Shown here: one piece after another, positions 1 to 10,660 of the stretch
Layout of the letters: each line of letters opens with the position of its first letter
Numbering within the stretch: the stretch's first letter is position 1
Source: Lunularia cruciata
Lineage: Eukaryota > Streptophyta > Marchantiopsida > Lunulariales > Lunulariaceae
NCBI GenBank assembly: GCA_948567375.1
Contig: OX419755.1
Coordinates: 77,708,931 to 77,772,930, forward strand
DNA length: 64,000 bases
Direction: 5' to 3'
Translations under genes and position numbers: made by a program
The notes under the pieces: generated by a model
What the model was told of the DNA's origin: nothing
The model's input: the letters and a program-made list of their open reading frames with translations, nothing else
Database searches by the model: none

Positions 1-801
1 TTTGAGGCTTAGGTGGTATCTCTCTCAACACATACATGAGGAGTTATTGAGGCCACAAATCTAGAGAGTGAAGATATTGGTACAGTTCAATAAGACATTC
101 ATGATCATGTCTTAGTGATGGACTATCTTTGTACCGATGTTGTGGGTGGCACAGTTGGGGCCAAGGAGAGAGACCGTGTTCTTCAATGAGCTAGACGGTT
201 CAGATTGGATGACAAATGCCTTTTGCATGTATGGGAAGATGGTAGAGTGAGAGTTGTACCACTTCCATCTTAGAGATTACAATTGGTCCGTCATGCTCAT
301 GAAGAGCTAGGATATTTTAGAGTAAAGCATACATATAGCTTACTCTAGAGTCACTATTGGTGGCACGGTATGCAGATCAAGGTATAGCAATTTGTTGCTA
401 GATGTGTGGTTTGTGACCAAGTTAGAGCATCATTCAATGCTCATACACTACAATTACACCCATTACCTATCATAGGATTGGGTTATTGTTGGACCTTTAC
501 TGTTGATTGTGAGACAACATCAGTATGTTTTGGTGATGGTGAAGCACTTCTCCAAGTGGATTGAGTTGATGGCACTTCTTGACAAGTCGAGTGAAGAGAT
601 AGCTTACTCATTCCTGGATCGATTCTTAATCAGTTCTTAATCGAGTTCACTTTGGTGCGCCAATTGAGGTTTTGACTGATCAGGGTACAAAGTTCTTGGG
701 GGAGTTTTAGGTCTTGTGTGATAAGGCTTTGATTGATCATTGTACTACATCTCAAGATCACCCTAAGGCAGATGGCTTAGCAGAGAGAGTGGTTCAGATG
801 G
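1..801 (+). pseudogene. Ty3/gypsy pol relic: integrase zinc-binding region and catalytic core (5' part)
   Basis: Read with frame shifts and stops, this stretch encodes a gypsy integrase. It shows a degenerate HHCC zinc-binding region (HAHEELG near 300, YWWHGM near 355, then CVVC near 410). Core segments follow: QYVLVMVKHFSKWIEL near 520-570, then EVLTDQGT-like and ADGLAERVV-like segments near 670-795. The reading frame stops abruptly at 801 and resumes at 6458 with VKRGLQKY. The gap is therefore an insertion, not divergence. Several stops look like C-to-T changes (CAG to TAG, TGG to TGA), as expected for old methylated copies. The RNase H and RT regions would lie upstream of the window. The family assignment is firm; the element is clearly dead. 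Confidence 0.85.
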
Positions 802-1375
802 TGTGGTACCCACATTTTTGTTTTTTTCTTATTTATGAGGAAGAAGTGTACAAATGAAGTCATATTGCACCTATATGACATCAAAAGGCAAAGAATGGAG
901 TCTTTGGGTTGTAATCCAAAGTAAAGTGACTTTGTGTCAGAAGATGAAGTACTCAAAGGGGTCTTGTCAGCGTTCCACCTGAAGTAAGAAGACTTTGGCT
1001 TGGGAGTGCTCAACCTGAGGCGAGGATAGTGTAATAACTTTCCTTTGGGGTTGAACATTCAAGAAGGTACCGCACAAAAAATGGCTGGCCTATGAGCAGG
1101 AGAAAATTGATAGTGATAGGAGCATGCAAGAGGTGTGATTTCTTGATAGAAACTTGAAGTGAAGAAAGACAGAGGAAGCGCATCATTATAAGATTTGGGA
1201 TAGAGACAAAGAGATGACAAGTAATTTTCCATCGCCATTAAGGAGTCGTCTTGAGGGAGATCGTGGAAAAGGGAGTGTAGTAAGAGACGCACTAGTGCAT
1301 TGAGAGGAAATCATGAGAGTTAGTCTAAGAATCAGTTGGAAAAGTAGTCACCAACCCAAAGTGGAGGAGAGTAAG

Positions 1376-4300
1376 ATGGGAGATGGGAAGAACTCAAAAT
1401 TCATAGTGAGAAATCATGCAATTCGAAGATTAGATGCAATCGCAAGAACCAAAATCTTAAGTAGACTTTGGATCACACTTTTGGCATGGAATTGGAACCT
1501 TAGCTTTCAAGTTTCATGACTGAGATTATCAAGAGTAAATGTCTCAATGGACCCGAGGTAGAGGGTAAGAGAGGAAATCCGGCTCGTTGGACAGAGTTAG
1601 ATTGGAGGTTAGTGTGACAACCCGGCAAATATCACTTTTGCGGTAATCGTGTAAGTAAAGTTTGTTCCCGTAGAGATATTGGTCAAAAATTTCCAAATAC
1701 AAAGCAAATAGTAACAATGTAGTTCTTCTTGGTTGCATCTTTAATCTCTCAGGTAGAAACTACACCCAGAAGAGAGTAACAAGCATTGATTCGTAATCTT
1801 GTCACGACAATTGGTCACACTTAATCACAACTCCATCAAATCTTTCCAAACAATCTTGATTGTGATGATTCAAGCTCTCCCAAAAATGGCACTTCACTGC
1901 AAAACAACTTTGCCTCAAAATTGTGTTCTACCCCTCCACTAAAGGCACAACTTCCTCAATCAAAATTGCTTCATATTAACTTTGCATTGCACTCACAAAT
2001 GCAAAATACTACCAACACTACAATACCTCTCAGATCTGTCAAGGCATTGCTCCGATTGCACTTTACTCAAGATCAAACACACAAAATGAAGATCAAGTCT
2101 ACGGAATCCAACATCCAACAAGCACATTGACTTGCACTTCAAAATTCTCTTCACACTCACAAACACAAGCACAGAATTAATACTCAGAATCAAGCTCAAG
2201 CGACAAGCACTAAAAACAACACTTCACTTTATCTATTCTCAGAAACTATGAGCACTCAACAACAACTCACTGCAAATGTCACTCTTAAATAGTGAATCAA
2301 ACGACAGTTCTAACAACTATACCATTCTACAACAACTTTTCTAACCTGCAGATCCAAAATGACAATGCACTCTTCATATCCGCCTCTTCAAATCTCAAAT
2401 CTGTTACTAATCCAATCCAATGTCTACTTCTTCCTCGACTTCCAAACCCAAAGTAACTTCACTTACTACTTTGTCCTTGGGTTTTGCAACTACTAATTCC
2501 TCTACTAATTCTACTACTTCTTTGCTCTGATCTACAATTCTTGTCATAGTTAATCCTTCTAAATATCTATCTCCCGACCCACTTTTCTCTAAAGTGTCAA
2601 ATGTAAATCCAAAGACACCTACACTCCTATATCTCTTACTTTGGGTCTAACTACTATAAATTCCTTTACTAATTCTACTATTTCATCATCAAGAATTGTA
2701 ATTGAAAGCATGGGTACACTATCTATGCCTTCAATTTGCAACCTACTTTACCCTAATCACTCATGTAATTGACCCAAAGACACTTACTATCTGATCTTGC
2801 ACTTCGGGTTCATTCACTAAAGTGATTTCTCTTCTAATTCTATCCTATCTTAAATCAGAACTGAAATTGAAGTCATGGGTATCCTAAATATCTTCTTTCC
2901 TATCCTAACTATTTTAGATGCTTCAAATATTTGACCTGAAGACTCCTACATCCGATGTTTAACTACCTTGGATTGAATCACATTTCTCTTGAGGCAAAGT
3001 CTTTAGACCCAAAGTCATGTAAACCCAAAGTCTGAAGTCTGAAGTCTTGTAGACCAGAAGACACTAAACTACTTTGTACATCTACTCCCAAAATTTCAAA
3101 TGCTTGTAATTTTTGCTACAAACCTCCAAACTCTGTGATTTTGGTGGCAAAGGAAAACTCTAGATAAGACGCTTCCAATGAGGTATAACATGTATGATTT
3201 GGACCTTTCATCATTGAGATATAGCCCCTAGAAGAATCCTAACCTACAATTTCTATTCCTCCTTTGGGTCTGCACTCCTTCAGCATCTAATCCAAGTTTT
3301 TCCTCCTCTGAAACAAAGTAAGCTTCTTTGGGTTTGATCCAATCTGACTCCTTCCTCCAACACAAAGTCAAATTCTTTAAGTTGAATCAAATACAAACTT
3401 CTCATAGTTTATTCTCCATTTGGGTTCAATTCGGTTTCAATAATGCATTTCTTCTTTAAAACTCGTCCAAAATGAAAAATGTGAGTACCACAATTAGTAC
3501 TCAGAAGAGAGGCGGGTGAGGAGCAGGAAGCCACCTTCTTGGGGAAAGGAGAAGTAGTTGAAGAAACCCAAGAAGTGAGAGATGCCTTTTCTTCAAAACG
3601 TACAAAGAATGGTTACAAAGTTGAGAGCTATAAGGACCATGTGAGGAGAGGCATCATAGGAGCAATGATTGCTATCTTCAAGCCAGAGCAAACTACTTAT
3701 GTGATGAAGCATCAAGCGGTATTCTTCCATAAGATGTTTGCAGGGGAGCCAATCAATTGGGTGAAGTACTTCCATTAGCGTATGAGACAAATGGTGTGGA
3801 ACTTGCAAGACAAGTTGCCTCCACACTCCATTGTGCCATTTGCAGGCCACTTCTATTTAGGATTGAATTTGTTGAATGCGGTAGAGAGACACAAGATGGT
3901 GTTGTATTTCCATCCCGACTTGAGAAGAGATGTTAATGCAGAGGAGCAACAATACATTTTGCAAATCAAAAGCAGTGACGAGTACTACATGTAGACGGGA
4001 CAGAGCATGCGTGTGGGGTTGAATACTCCAAAGTCAAAGAAGAGAAGTCAACAAGGAGAAGAGGAAGAAGTAGTGGCGACAAGACCACAAAAGATCAAAA
4101 AAGTTAACCCAAGGAAAGACCTGGTGGTAATTGCATCATCAAGAGAGGAATCAAAAGGGGAAGCTGAGTACAAGTCAGAAGACTTGGAGGAAGAGGAAGA
4201 ACCTCACTTGCAGAGTGGTGAAGCAAGCAGCAAGAGTGAAGATGGAATGGAGATGCAGCCAGTACCAGAGAAGGAAGAAGAGAAGCTGGAGATGGTAGAG

Positions 4301-5661
4301 GAATGTAACTCAATACAAGAAGAAGAAGTTCCAAAGAAGGAGGAAAAGAAAGTGATCATTCAGGAGGTGTCCGTTCCAAAAGGAAGGTGGCATATGAGGT
4401 AGGGCTGAGTAGAAGAAGAGAAGTGGAGAGTGGAAGTTTAGGAAGTGAAGAATCTATCCCCATAAGATAACTACGGCTAAGAAGAAGAGTGTCAAGTGAA
4501 GAAGTAAAGAAGGAGAAAAGCTTGCAAGTCAAGGTAAACCAGAGCAGAGGAGTGAAGTATCTATGGGAGGTTGTATGCCCATTGTTAGTGAAGTTGGAGG
4601 AGAAGAAGAGAGAAATGCATTCGGAGTATCTAGAGGTAAAGACTGTGTTGCAAGTGTTGGTGAGATTAAAGAAAGAGAACTTGAAGTTAAAGGAGAGCAT
4701 AGTCCAAGGTGAGGAGCAAAGGGAAGTACTACGAGTAGATGTAGTAGTATAGAATCAAGTAATTGAAAATTTGAAGAAGGAAGAGAGAAGTAAAGAGAGG
4801 ATAATCAAACAAAATGTCATAGTGAGAGAAAGATAGATAGTGGAGTATGAAATCTTGAAACAATAGTTTGTTGATTCACGATTAGAAATCCTTCATGCTA
4901 TGGCAAGAGTAGCAGAGAAGGAGCAAGAGCTTGATAGAGTGATGGAGAGTGTAGAAGAGAAGAAGTAGCTTGGCCAAAGAGAGTTGACAGTGAGATATAG
5001 AGAAGAAGAAAGATTGCATGAGTTACTTCGTAATCTGGAAGAGAAGATTGTTCCGAAGGAGACAGTGAAAGCCAAATTTGAGGCAAAACTGGCAATGTAT
5101 AGGGAAGATTGGCTGGCGGATTGAGAATGGGAAAGAAAGATGAGGCTCGAGCCACTGAAAGAGATCATAACAAAGATGAATGCAATGTTGAGTATAGAAG
5201 CCAGTGTGAGGATTGAGGAAACAAGATTGCATGAGTTGAAGTTGTTGGTGCAGGAGACAAGGAGGAGAAATGCAAAGGATAAAGATTTGAATGCTTTGTT
5301 GATTAATCTCAAAACTCGTGCAGATAGGAAGATATTGGAAGTGGAAGACAATATCATGATCAGATTAGATTTAGTTAAGTTAGAGATAGATAAACTTTGG
5401 AAAGATGTAAGAGCAAAGCCCAAAGTTGATGAAGTAAGAGTATAGATATCTTTGGAGTTACCATTTGAGACATTAGAGAAGAGTGGGTAGGAAGATAAAG
5501 AGTTAGATAAGGTGCCTATTAGTGTAATTGCAGATCTGAGTGAAGAAGTAGTAGAAATAGTGAAGGATTTAGTTGACTTAGATAGACCCAAGGACAAAAT
5601 AGTATATGAGATTACTTGGGAATCAGAAGCCAAAGAAGAAGTAGACAATGGATCAAAGTAG
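1376..5661 (+). pseudogene. Degenerate ORF of element A1: conserved domain plus acidic coiled-coil tail
   Basis: ATG at 1376 (MGDGKN) aligns with the ATG at 56029 of the other large copy (MPKKGP). Shared blocks are VRN-x2-I-x-RLD, LSRLWIT/LNRLWIT, TE(L/S)DWRLV, KNGYKV, TTYVMKHQAVFFHKMFAG and RMRQMVW. The frame is broken by a 1-nt loss near 1513, by the A2 insertion (1613-3492) and by in-frame TAG stops at 3776, 3992 and 4400. After about 4010 the product becomes Lys/Glu-rich. From about 4490 to 5445 it is heptad-rich and looks coiled-coil, ending at TAG 5659-5661. Rejoined, it would be about 800 codons. I do not recognise the family; a structural (gag-like) role is possible but unproven. Conservation between two diverged copies suggests it was once translated. 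Confidence 0.6.
1613..3492 (-). mobile_element. TG...CA element 'A2', short inverted member nested in A1
   Basis: On the minus strand it starts TGTGGTACTCACA at 3492 and ends GTTGTCACA at 1613. Flanking pentamers are GTTAG (1608-1612) and ATTAG (3493-3497), a one-mismatch target duplication. Removing it with one pentamer rejoins A1 so that the flanks align collinearly with the uninterrupted copy near 55780. Its 3' 0.9 kb is homologous to the 3' end of A1 in inverse orientation, including the TATA-like box at 2284-2292. Most of the ORF is absent, replaced by diverged repetitive sequence (recurrent CTTTGGGT segments). At 1.88 kb it is the shortest family member here. Confidence 0.75.
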
Positions 5662-5777
5662 TAACAATTTTGAGATTTGAAGAGGTAGATATGAAGAGGT
5701 ATATTGTCATTTTGGATCTGCAAATAGGAAAAGTTGTTAGGAAACGGTAGAATTGTTAGTAACTATTGATTGCCATA

Positions 5778-5786
5778 CTATTTAAG
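5778..5786 (+). promoter_or_regulatory. TATA-like box of the TG...CA family (copy A1)
   Basis: The motif CTATTTAAG sits about 0.67 kb before the 3' terminus. The same motif recurs at the equivalent place in A2 (2284-2292, minus) and as CTATTTAAA in the 51417-56592 copy (52078-52086, minus). Conservation in three diverged copies supports a promoter, as in an LTR U3. The transcription start itself is not shown. Confidence 0.45.
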
Positions 5787-6455
5787 AGGAGCATTTGCAA
5801 TCATATGTTGTTTAGTATTCCAAATTTTTGAGAATAGATAAAGCAAAGTGTTGATTTTAGTACTTGTCACTTGAGCTTGATTCCAAGTATCAACTTTGTG
5901 TTTGTGTTTGTGAGTGTGTGAAAACTTTTGAAGTGCAAATCAATGTGCTTGTTGGATGTTGGATTCCACAGCCTTGATGTTCATTCTATGAGTTTGATCC
6001 AGAGGGAAGTGCAATCAAACCAATGCCTTGATAGATCTGAGAGGAATTGTAATGTTGGTAGTATTCTACAATTGTGAGTGCAACGCAGTGTTGATGTGAA
6101 GCAATTTCAATTGAGGAAGTTGTGCCTTTAGTGGAGGGGTGGAATACAATTCTGAGGCAAAGTCATTTTGTAGTGAAGTGCCATTTTCAAGAGAATTTGA
6201 ATCATCACAATCAAGATGTTTGGAAAGATTTGATGAAGTTATATTATGTGTGATAAATTGTTGTGACAAGACTACAAGTCAATGCTTGTTACTCTTTTCT
6301 AGGTGTAGTTGCTACTTGAGAGATTAAATACAAAATCGAGAAGGACTACATTATGACATTTGACTTTGTATCTGACCAATTCTAAACTGTATCTCTGCAA
6401 GAATAAACTTTACTTACCTGATTACCGCAAAAGTGATATTTGCCAAGTTGTCACA

Positions 6456-7188
6456 ATTGGTGAAGAGAGGATTGCAAAAGTATAGTTTGCAGAGAGGCCA
6501 CTTGGGAGATTGGGATCTCCAATTACCTTGGTTGGCCATGGGCTATCGGTTCAGCCGGCAAGCCTCCTTAGCATCCTTCTCTCCATACTTTCTACTCTAT
6601 GGATGAGATCCAGATTTACTTGTAGCCATTTGTCGAGATGCTACCATACTCTTGGACTTGGATGATCTAGATGGATGGGTGAGTGCATGTTTTCAACGGG
6701 TAGAGATCTTTTGGAGAGTGATGCTGATGGCCTTTGAGAACTTGGTGATTGCTCAGCATAAGGATACATTACGTTATACTACCATTTGAGGAGGAGGTTA
6801 TCAACCCCCGATCTGTCAATTTCATCTAGGTGACTATGTGTATCTACAACAGACAACACCAAGAACACTTAATGTTTTGATAGGTTGCATTATCTTGAGA
6901 GTGCGTGAGATTTTGCCATTTGGAGTCCTTGTGTTGGAAGGACATGATGGTGTTGTTTGGAAGGATCATGTGCGCAATTGTGCGTCATGCCATCTCCAAA
7001 ACATTGATGGTACTATGGACCTAAGCTTGGCACTTGTACGTGCAAGCTTGAGGTGTATGTTATGTGGCTCTTCTGGTAGAGCTGCTACTATGTTAGTGTG
7101 TGATAACTGTTTGAGAGGATGGCATATGGCATGTATGACTCCTCCCCTCACGGTGGTTCCTCAAGGATAGTGGTTATGTCCTAGATGT
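6456..7188 (+). pseudogene. Ty3/gypsy pol relic: integrase C-terminus with PHD finger
   Basis: This continues the integrase split at 801: VKRGLQKY, then WLAMGYRFSRQ and FSPYFLLYG (about 6530-6610), LGDYVYLQQ (about 6830) and LEGHDGVVWKDHVRNCA (about 6930-6990). A C4HC3 PHD-type finger occupies 7054-7188: CMLC, then CDNC, GWHMAC and WLCPRC in canonical spacing. An in-frame TAG at 7168-7170 precedes the last Cys pair. A PHD finger reads histone tails, so here it probably replaces the chromodomain as an integration-targeting module. The position relative to the integrase is seen; the function is inferred from the domain family. Confidence 0.8.
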
Positions 7189-7362
7189 ACTTGACCTATA
7201 GCTAGTTCATTCTCTATCTGGTATAGCTTGCAGACAAGTGACAAACAATGGGGCTCCATAGCACTCGGCCTTTTGATCTTTGCCCATCATAAGGTATACC
7301 ATATATTTTGAGTAGATAGTTATATGGAGTTAGAGGGACCTAACCGCCATCTAGGGGAGCCA

Positions 7363-8020
7363 TTATGGCACTTTAGAGTTTATGTATGACTTATGTGTGA
7401 GTTGTGCTTCTATAGTGTATGATGTTGATAGCGATGTATGTTGTGTAGTGATGTATATATGCACAACAGTTGTCATGCTATTTTTAGTGTCACATCTAGA
7501 TTGCTCAGACATTGGAGTTCTAGTGATAGTAGTTAGAGGCATTTTGGCAGTTATTCATAGATTATTTTCCGACGGTCAGATTTTGTGTTTAGGGTATTGA
7601 CTTCATGGCGAGGCCTATTGTGACTTGCACCGTCCACATTGTTGGGTGTGCCATCAATGGGACCATTGGGATGAGACCTAGGTCAAAATCAGGAGTGTAA
7701 CCTTGAAGTGCAACTCTAGAGAGCTCACTTCTCTGATGTTGAGCCTTCAAGTTCTTGGCTAGAGTGGACAAAAAACCGGCAAGCATCACTTGGATTCTCT
7801 TAGCTAGAGTGGGTGTGGCTTTACTATAATCAGTGCCTTGTTGTTGGCAAGTTGTTGAGGATCAGATCAAATATGATCTGAGTTCAATTGATTTGAGTTG
7901 TAAACGATCTGATTATTGTGGCACTTTAGAGTTTATATATGACTTGTGTGTGAGTTGTGCTTCTATAGCATACGGTGTTGACCGCCATGTATGTTGTGTA
8001 GCAATGTATATACATACAAC
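7363..8020 (+). repeat. Pair of ~105-bp direct repeats flanking an LTR fragment
   Basis: 7363-7467 and 7914-8020 share a segment running from GGCACTTTAGAGTTTAT through GTGAGTTGTGCTTCTATAG to a TATA-rich end, with about 10% differences. Between them, 7471-7913 resembles the start of the long LTRs at 48993 and 59332 (TGTCAT start, TCAGATTTTGTGTT-like, AGCTCACTTCT, TGATGTTGAGC, TTCTTGGCTA and GATCTGAGTT blocks). The repeats are too long for a target duplication. Duplication by recombination or template switching fits better. Confidence 0.6.
7471..7913 (+). mobile_element. 5' fragment of the long gypsy LTR family
   Basis: It begins TGTCATGCTA and matches the first ~0.45 kb of the LTRs at 48993 and 59332, then stops. 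It lies about 280 bp downstream of the PHD finger on the same strand. It is therefore probably the truncated 3' LTR of the PHD-bearing element, which links the PHD-type pol to the LTR-gag array at 48993-64000. That link is inference. Confidence 0.5.
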
Positions 8021-8039
8021 AAAGGAGTGAAAACTAGTC

Positions 8040-10647
8040 AATGGAAGATCTCTAGGATTAAAGGAAGATCACAAAGGCAAGAGTTGCCTCTATATGTCAT
8101 AAAGACCACATCTATTGGTAAGATTGATAGATGTTTCATGGGTTTAATAAGAGAAGTTGAGAGTGCCCAACACAATAGACAAGCTCTTGAGAAATTGAAA
8201 GATGTGATCAATGAGTTCCAAGATGTCTTTTTGGATGAATTACCTACAAGTTTACCACCAAAAAGGAGAGTAGATCATAAAATTGAGATATGTTCTTGGA
8301 AGACACCTCCTTGTAAGGCCCCATATTGACTACCACCTTAGAAGTTGGAGGGGTGTAAGGCTCAAATCAAAGATATGTTGCAAAGGGGGTTTATCCAACC
8401 TAGTGTATCACTGTATGGGGCCCTTGTATTGTTTGTGAAGAACAAGGATGGAATAATGTGTATGTGCATTAACTATTAGGGACTAAATCAACAAACAATG
8501 AAGAACAAATATCCATTACCTCACATGGATGACTTGTTTGATCAGGCAATGGCACTTCATCAACTTGATTTGCAGAGTGGTTATAACCAAATCAAGATTG
8601 CGGAAGAAGACATACATAACACGGCCTTTCAAACAAGGACTTCTCCAAGATTGCACAATTCCTAAGAGCACTATTGAGCAAGGGGAAGAGGTGGATATGA
8701 GGAACTGCACAAGAATTAGCCTTTTAGGAGTTGAAAGATGCATTACTACATGCACCAATCTTGAAATGGTATGACCCAAAACTTCCAATCAAGATGGCTA
8801 CAGATGCATCAAGTGTGGCAAGAAGAGTAGTCCTAAAACAAGAATGGCAAGATGGATGGCACCCAATTGCGTATTTCTCTTGTAAGTTGATACCAGTAGA
8901 ATGCAACTATTACACCACCAAATGAGAAGAGTTGGCCATTGTCCTTGCAACTAAGCATTGGAAGCACTATTTGGGTGAGAAGGCATTTGTGGTAAAGATG
9001 GACCACAAACCTCTAGTCTACCTTGAGACACAAAAGAATCTTTCATGTTGACAGATTTGGTGGCCAAAATGAAGATAGCAATTCAACATGACAATCAGAT
9101 ATGTGGAAGGCAAGAAGCAACTTGCATATGCATTCACCCAAATGCCAATGGCAAATAATTTGGTGGTGGAAATCAAGATAAGCCCTGAATTCTGGCCCAA
9201 GATTCTTGTTGCTACAAAAACTAATCTACAGATTGTAGGTGCTCAATCATCCAAAGGCATCACTAGCACCCAAGGACTCACCTTCCATGATGGTAGGTTG
9301 TGGATCCCAAATGATATAGATCTAAGAACCACCATCCTAGCAAAATGTCATGATTTTGCCATTGCAGGTCATGTTGGAATGGACAAGACCTTGGATAAAG
9401 CTAAATGCCATTACTATTGGCCCAAGATGAGCAACTATGTGATGGAATATATTTGGAGCTACCTACTTTGTCAACAAAATAAGGCTTCTAATCAAGCTCC
9501 CACATGACTCCTCCAACCTCTCTCCACTCCTACACAAGATTGGGAACAGGTAAGCATGGTAGTCTTGGGCAATTCACAAACCTTTGTGAATTGCCCAAGA
9601 CCACCTCTGGGTTTAATTCCATCATAGTCATTGTCAACCAACTTAGCAAAATGATTCATGTACATCCTACCACCAAGGATGTGACTGCCCTACAACTAGC
9701 TCAATTGTAAGATGCAATCTTTACCCATCATGGCTTGTCTTGAGTGCTCATCATAGTTAGAGGCACTCAATTCACTAGTTTGTTTTGGAGAACACTCTTT
9801 GGGTTCTTCAAAACCAAATTGGCTATGTCCACAGCTTACCATCTATAGATTGATGAGCAAATAGAGAGGGTAAATTGCACTATTGAGGACATGCTTCATG
9901 GCTTTACTTTGGATGAGCAAGAGAGTTGGGACACCTTACTCCCAGTGGTGGAACTTGCATACAACAATTCAGTGAATGCTCCCACACAAGTCAAACCATT
10001 CTTCCTCATGTATGGAGAGCATCCTTTCACACCTTCAAGTTTGATGAAGGTCTGTCCAGTTGCTACCAAGGTGGATGTTGTCAACACTTTTGTTTCTAGA
10101 ATCTAATAGGGGGTGGAGCATGCCAAGCACAGGTTACAAATCACCCAAAATTGGTAGAAGCAGTATGCAAATGCACACTCCCAACACATGGAGTTCAATG
10201 TGGGAGATCAAGTCTGGTTGTTAACCACCAACCTCAAGTTAGTTGGTCCTCATAAGCTCAGACCTCATTTTATTGGACCTTTCTCCATCCTTTGTCGCAT
10301 TGGAGCCGTGGTCTATCACCTTAAGCTATTGCCACATATGAAGATCCACTCAATATTTCATGTTTCCTTATTACATTGATATGCTTCCTGGCTGCCCCAC
10401 TTCTCTTCCATCCAAGAAAGTCAACCTTGTCCAACCTTGGTTGATGACACAAGAGGAGTATGAAGTCAAATGCATTTTTGAAAAGTGCATCCAGGGAACT
10501 TGCCATCCACGTGTGGAATACCCAGTACATTGGAAATTTTACTCCTTGTATGAGGCAACATGGGAGCCAAAAACCAATTTGACCCATGCACCAATGTTAG
10601 TGAAATCTTTTGAGCAGCAACTTCGCAATGAGGATGTTGCATCTTAA
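8040..10647 (+). pseudogene. Chromovirus (Ty3/gypsy) pol relic: RT, RNase H, integrase, chromodomain
   Basis: Domains in order: RT N-terminal half 8140-8637 (EFQDVFLDELP, LFVKNKDG, KYPLPHMDDL, DLQSGYNQIKIAEEDI). Then a deletion junction near 8637 to SKIAQFL and QELKDALLHAPIL. RNase H 8700-9110 (KMATDASS, WHPIAYFSCKL, EELAIVLATKHW). Integrase zinc finger 9340-9480 (H-x3-AGHVGMDKTL, CHYYWP, LLCQQ). Core 9560-10050 with PKTTSGFNSIIVIVNQLSKM, AYNNSVNAPTQ and PFFLMYGEHP. C-terminus 10190-10380 (FNVGDQVWL, LRPHFIGPFSIL, HSIFHVSLLH). Chromodomain about 10450-10630 (EYEVKCIFEK, YPVHWKFYSLYEATWEP). Stops and frame changes are frequent, and the RT catalytic YxDD block is deleted. It was autonomous once and is inactive now. 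The polypurine tract and 3' LTR follow directly. Confidence 0.9.
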
Positions 10648-10660
10648 AAGGAAGGAGGTT
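10646..10660 (+). promoter_or_regulatory. Polypurine tract of the chromovirus
   Basis: The run AAAAGGAAGGAGGTT lies immediately before the TGTAATACC start of the 3' LTR and overlaps the TAA that ends pol. This is the expected plus-strand priming site, and it fixes the LTR boundary at 10661. Confidence 0.75.

Larger units (their letters stand above)
802..6455 (+). mobile_element. TG...CA element 'A1' (LTR-like unit with an internal long ORF), inserted in gypsy pol
   Basis: The unit begins TGTGGTACCC and ends GTTGTCACA. It interrupts the integrase frame exactly between VVQM and VKRG. Flanking pentamers are GATGG (797-801) and ATTGG (6456-6460), a degraded 5-bp target duplication. Its ends and internal order match the minus-strand unit at 51417-56592: the 5' leader is about 570 bp in both, the same ORF follows, a CTATTTAAG box lies at 5778-5786, and about 670 bp run to the 3' terminus. 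It is split by a second, inverted member at 1613-3492. Without that insert it measures about 3.77 kb. TG/CA ends and the 5-bp duplication are typical of LTRs or whole LTR elements. No RT or integrase is present, so it may be a solo LTR with a captured ORF or a non-autonomous element. Confidence 0.75.

Noticed and set aside
1613-6455. A 4.8-kb DNA transposon with ~1-kb terminal inverted repeats
   Set aside because: The left 'TIR' is a complete inverted unit ending at 3492 with its own 5-bp duplication. Removing it restores collinearity with 51417-56592, so this is nesting, not a TIR element.
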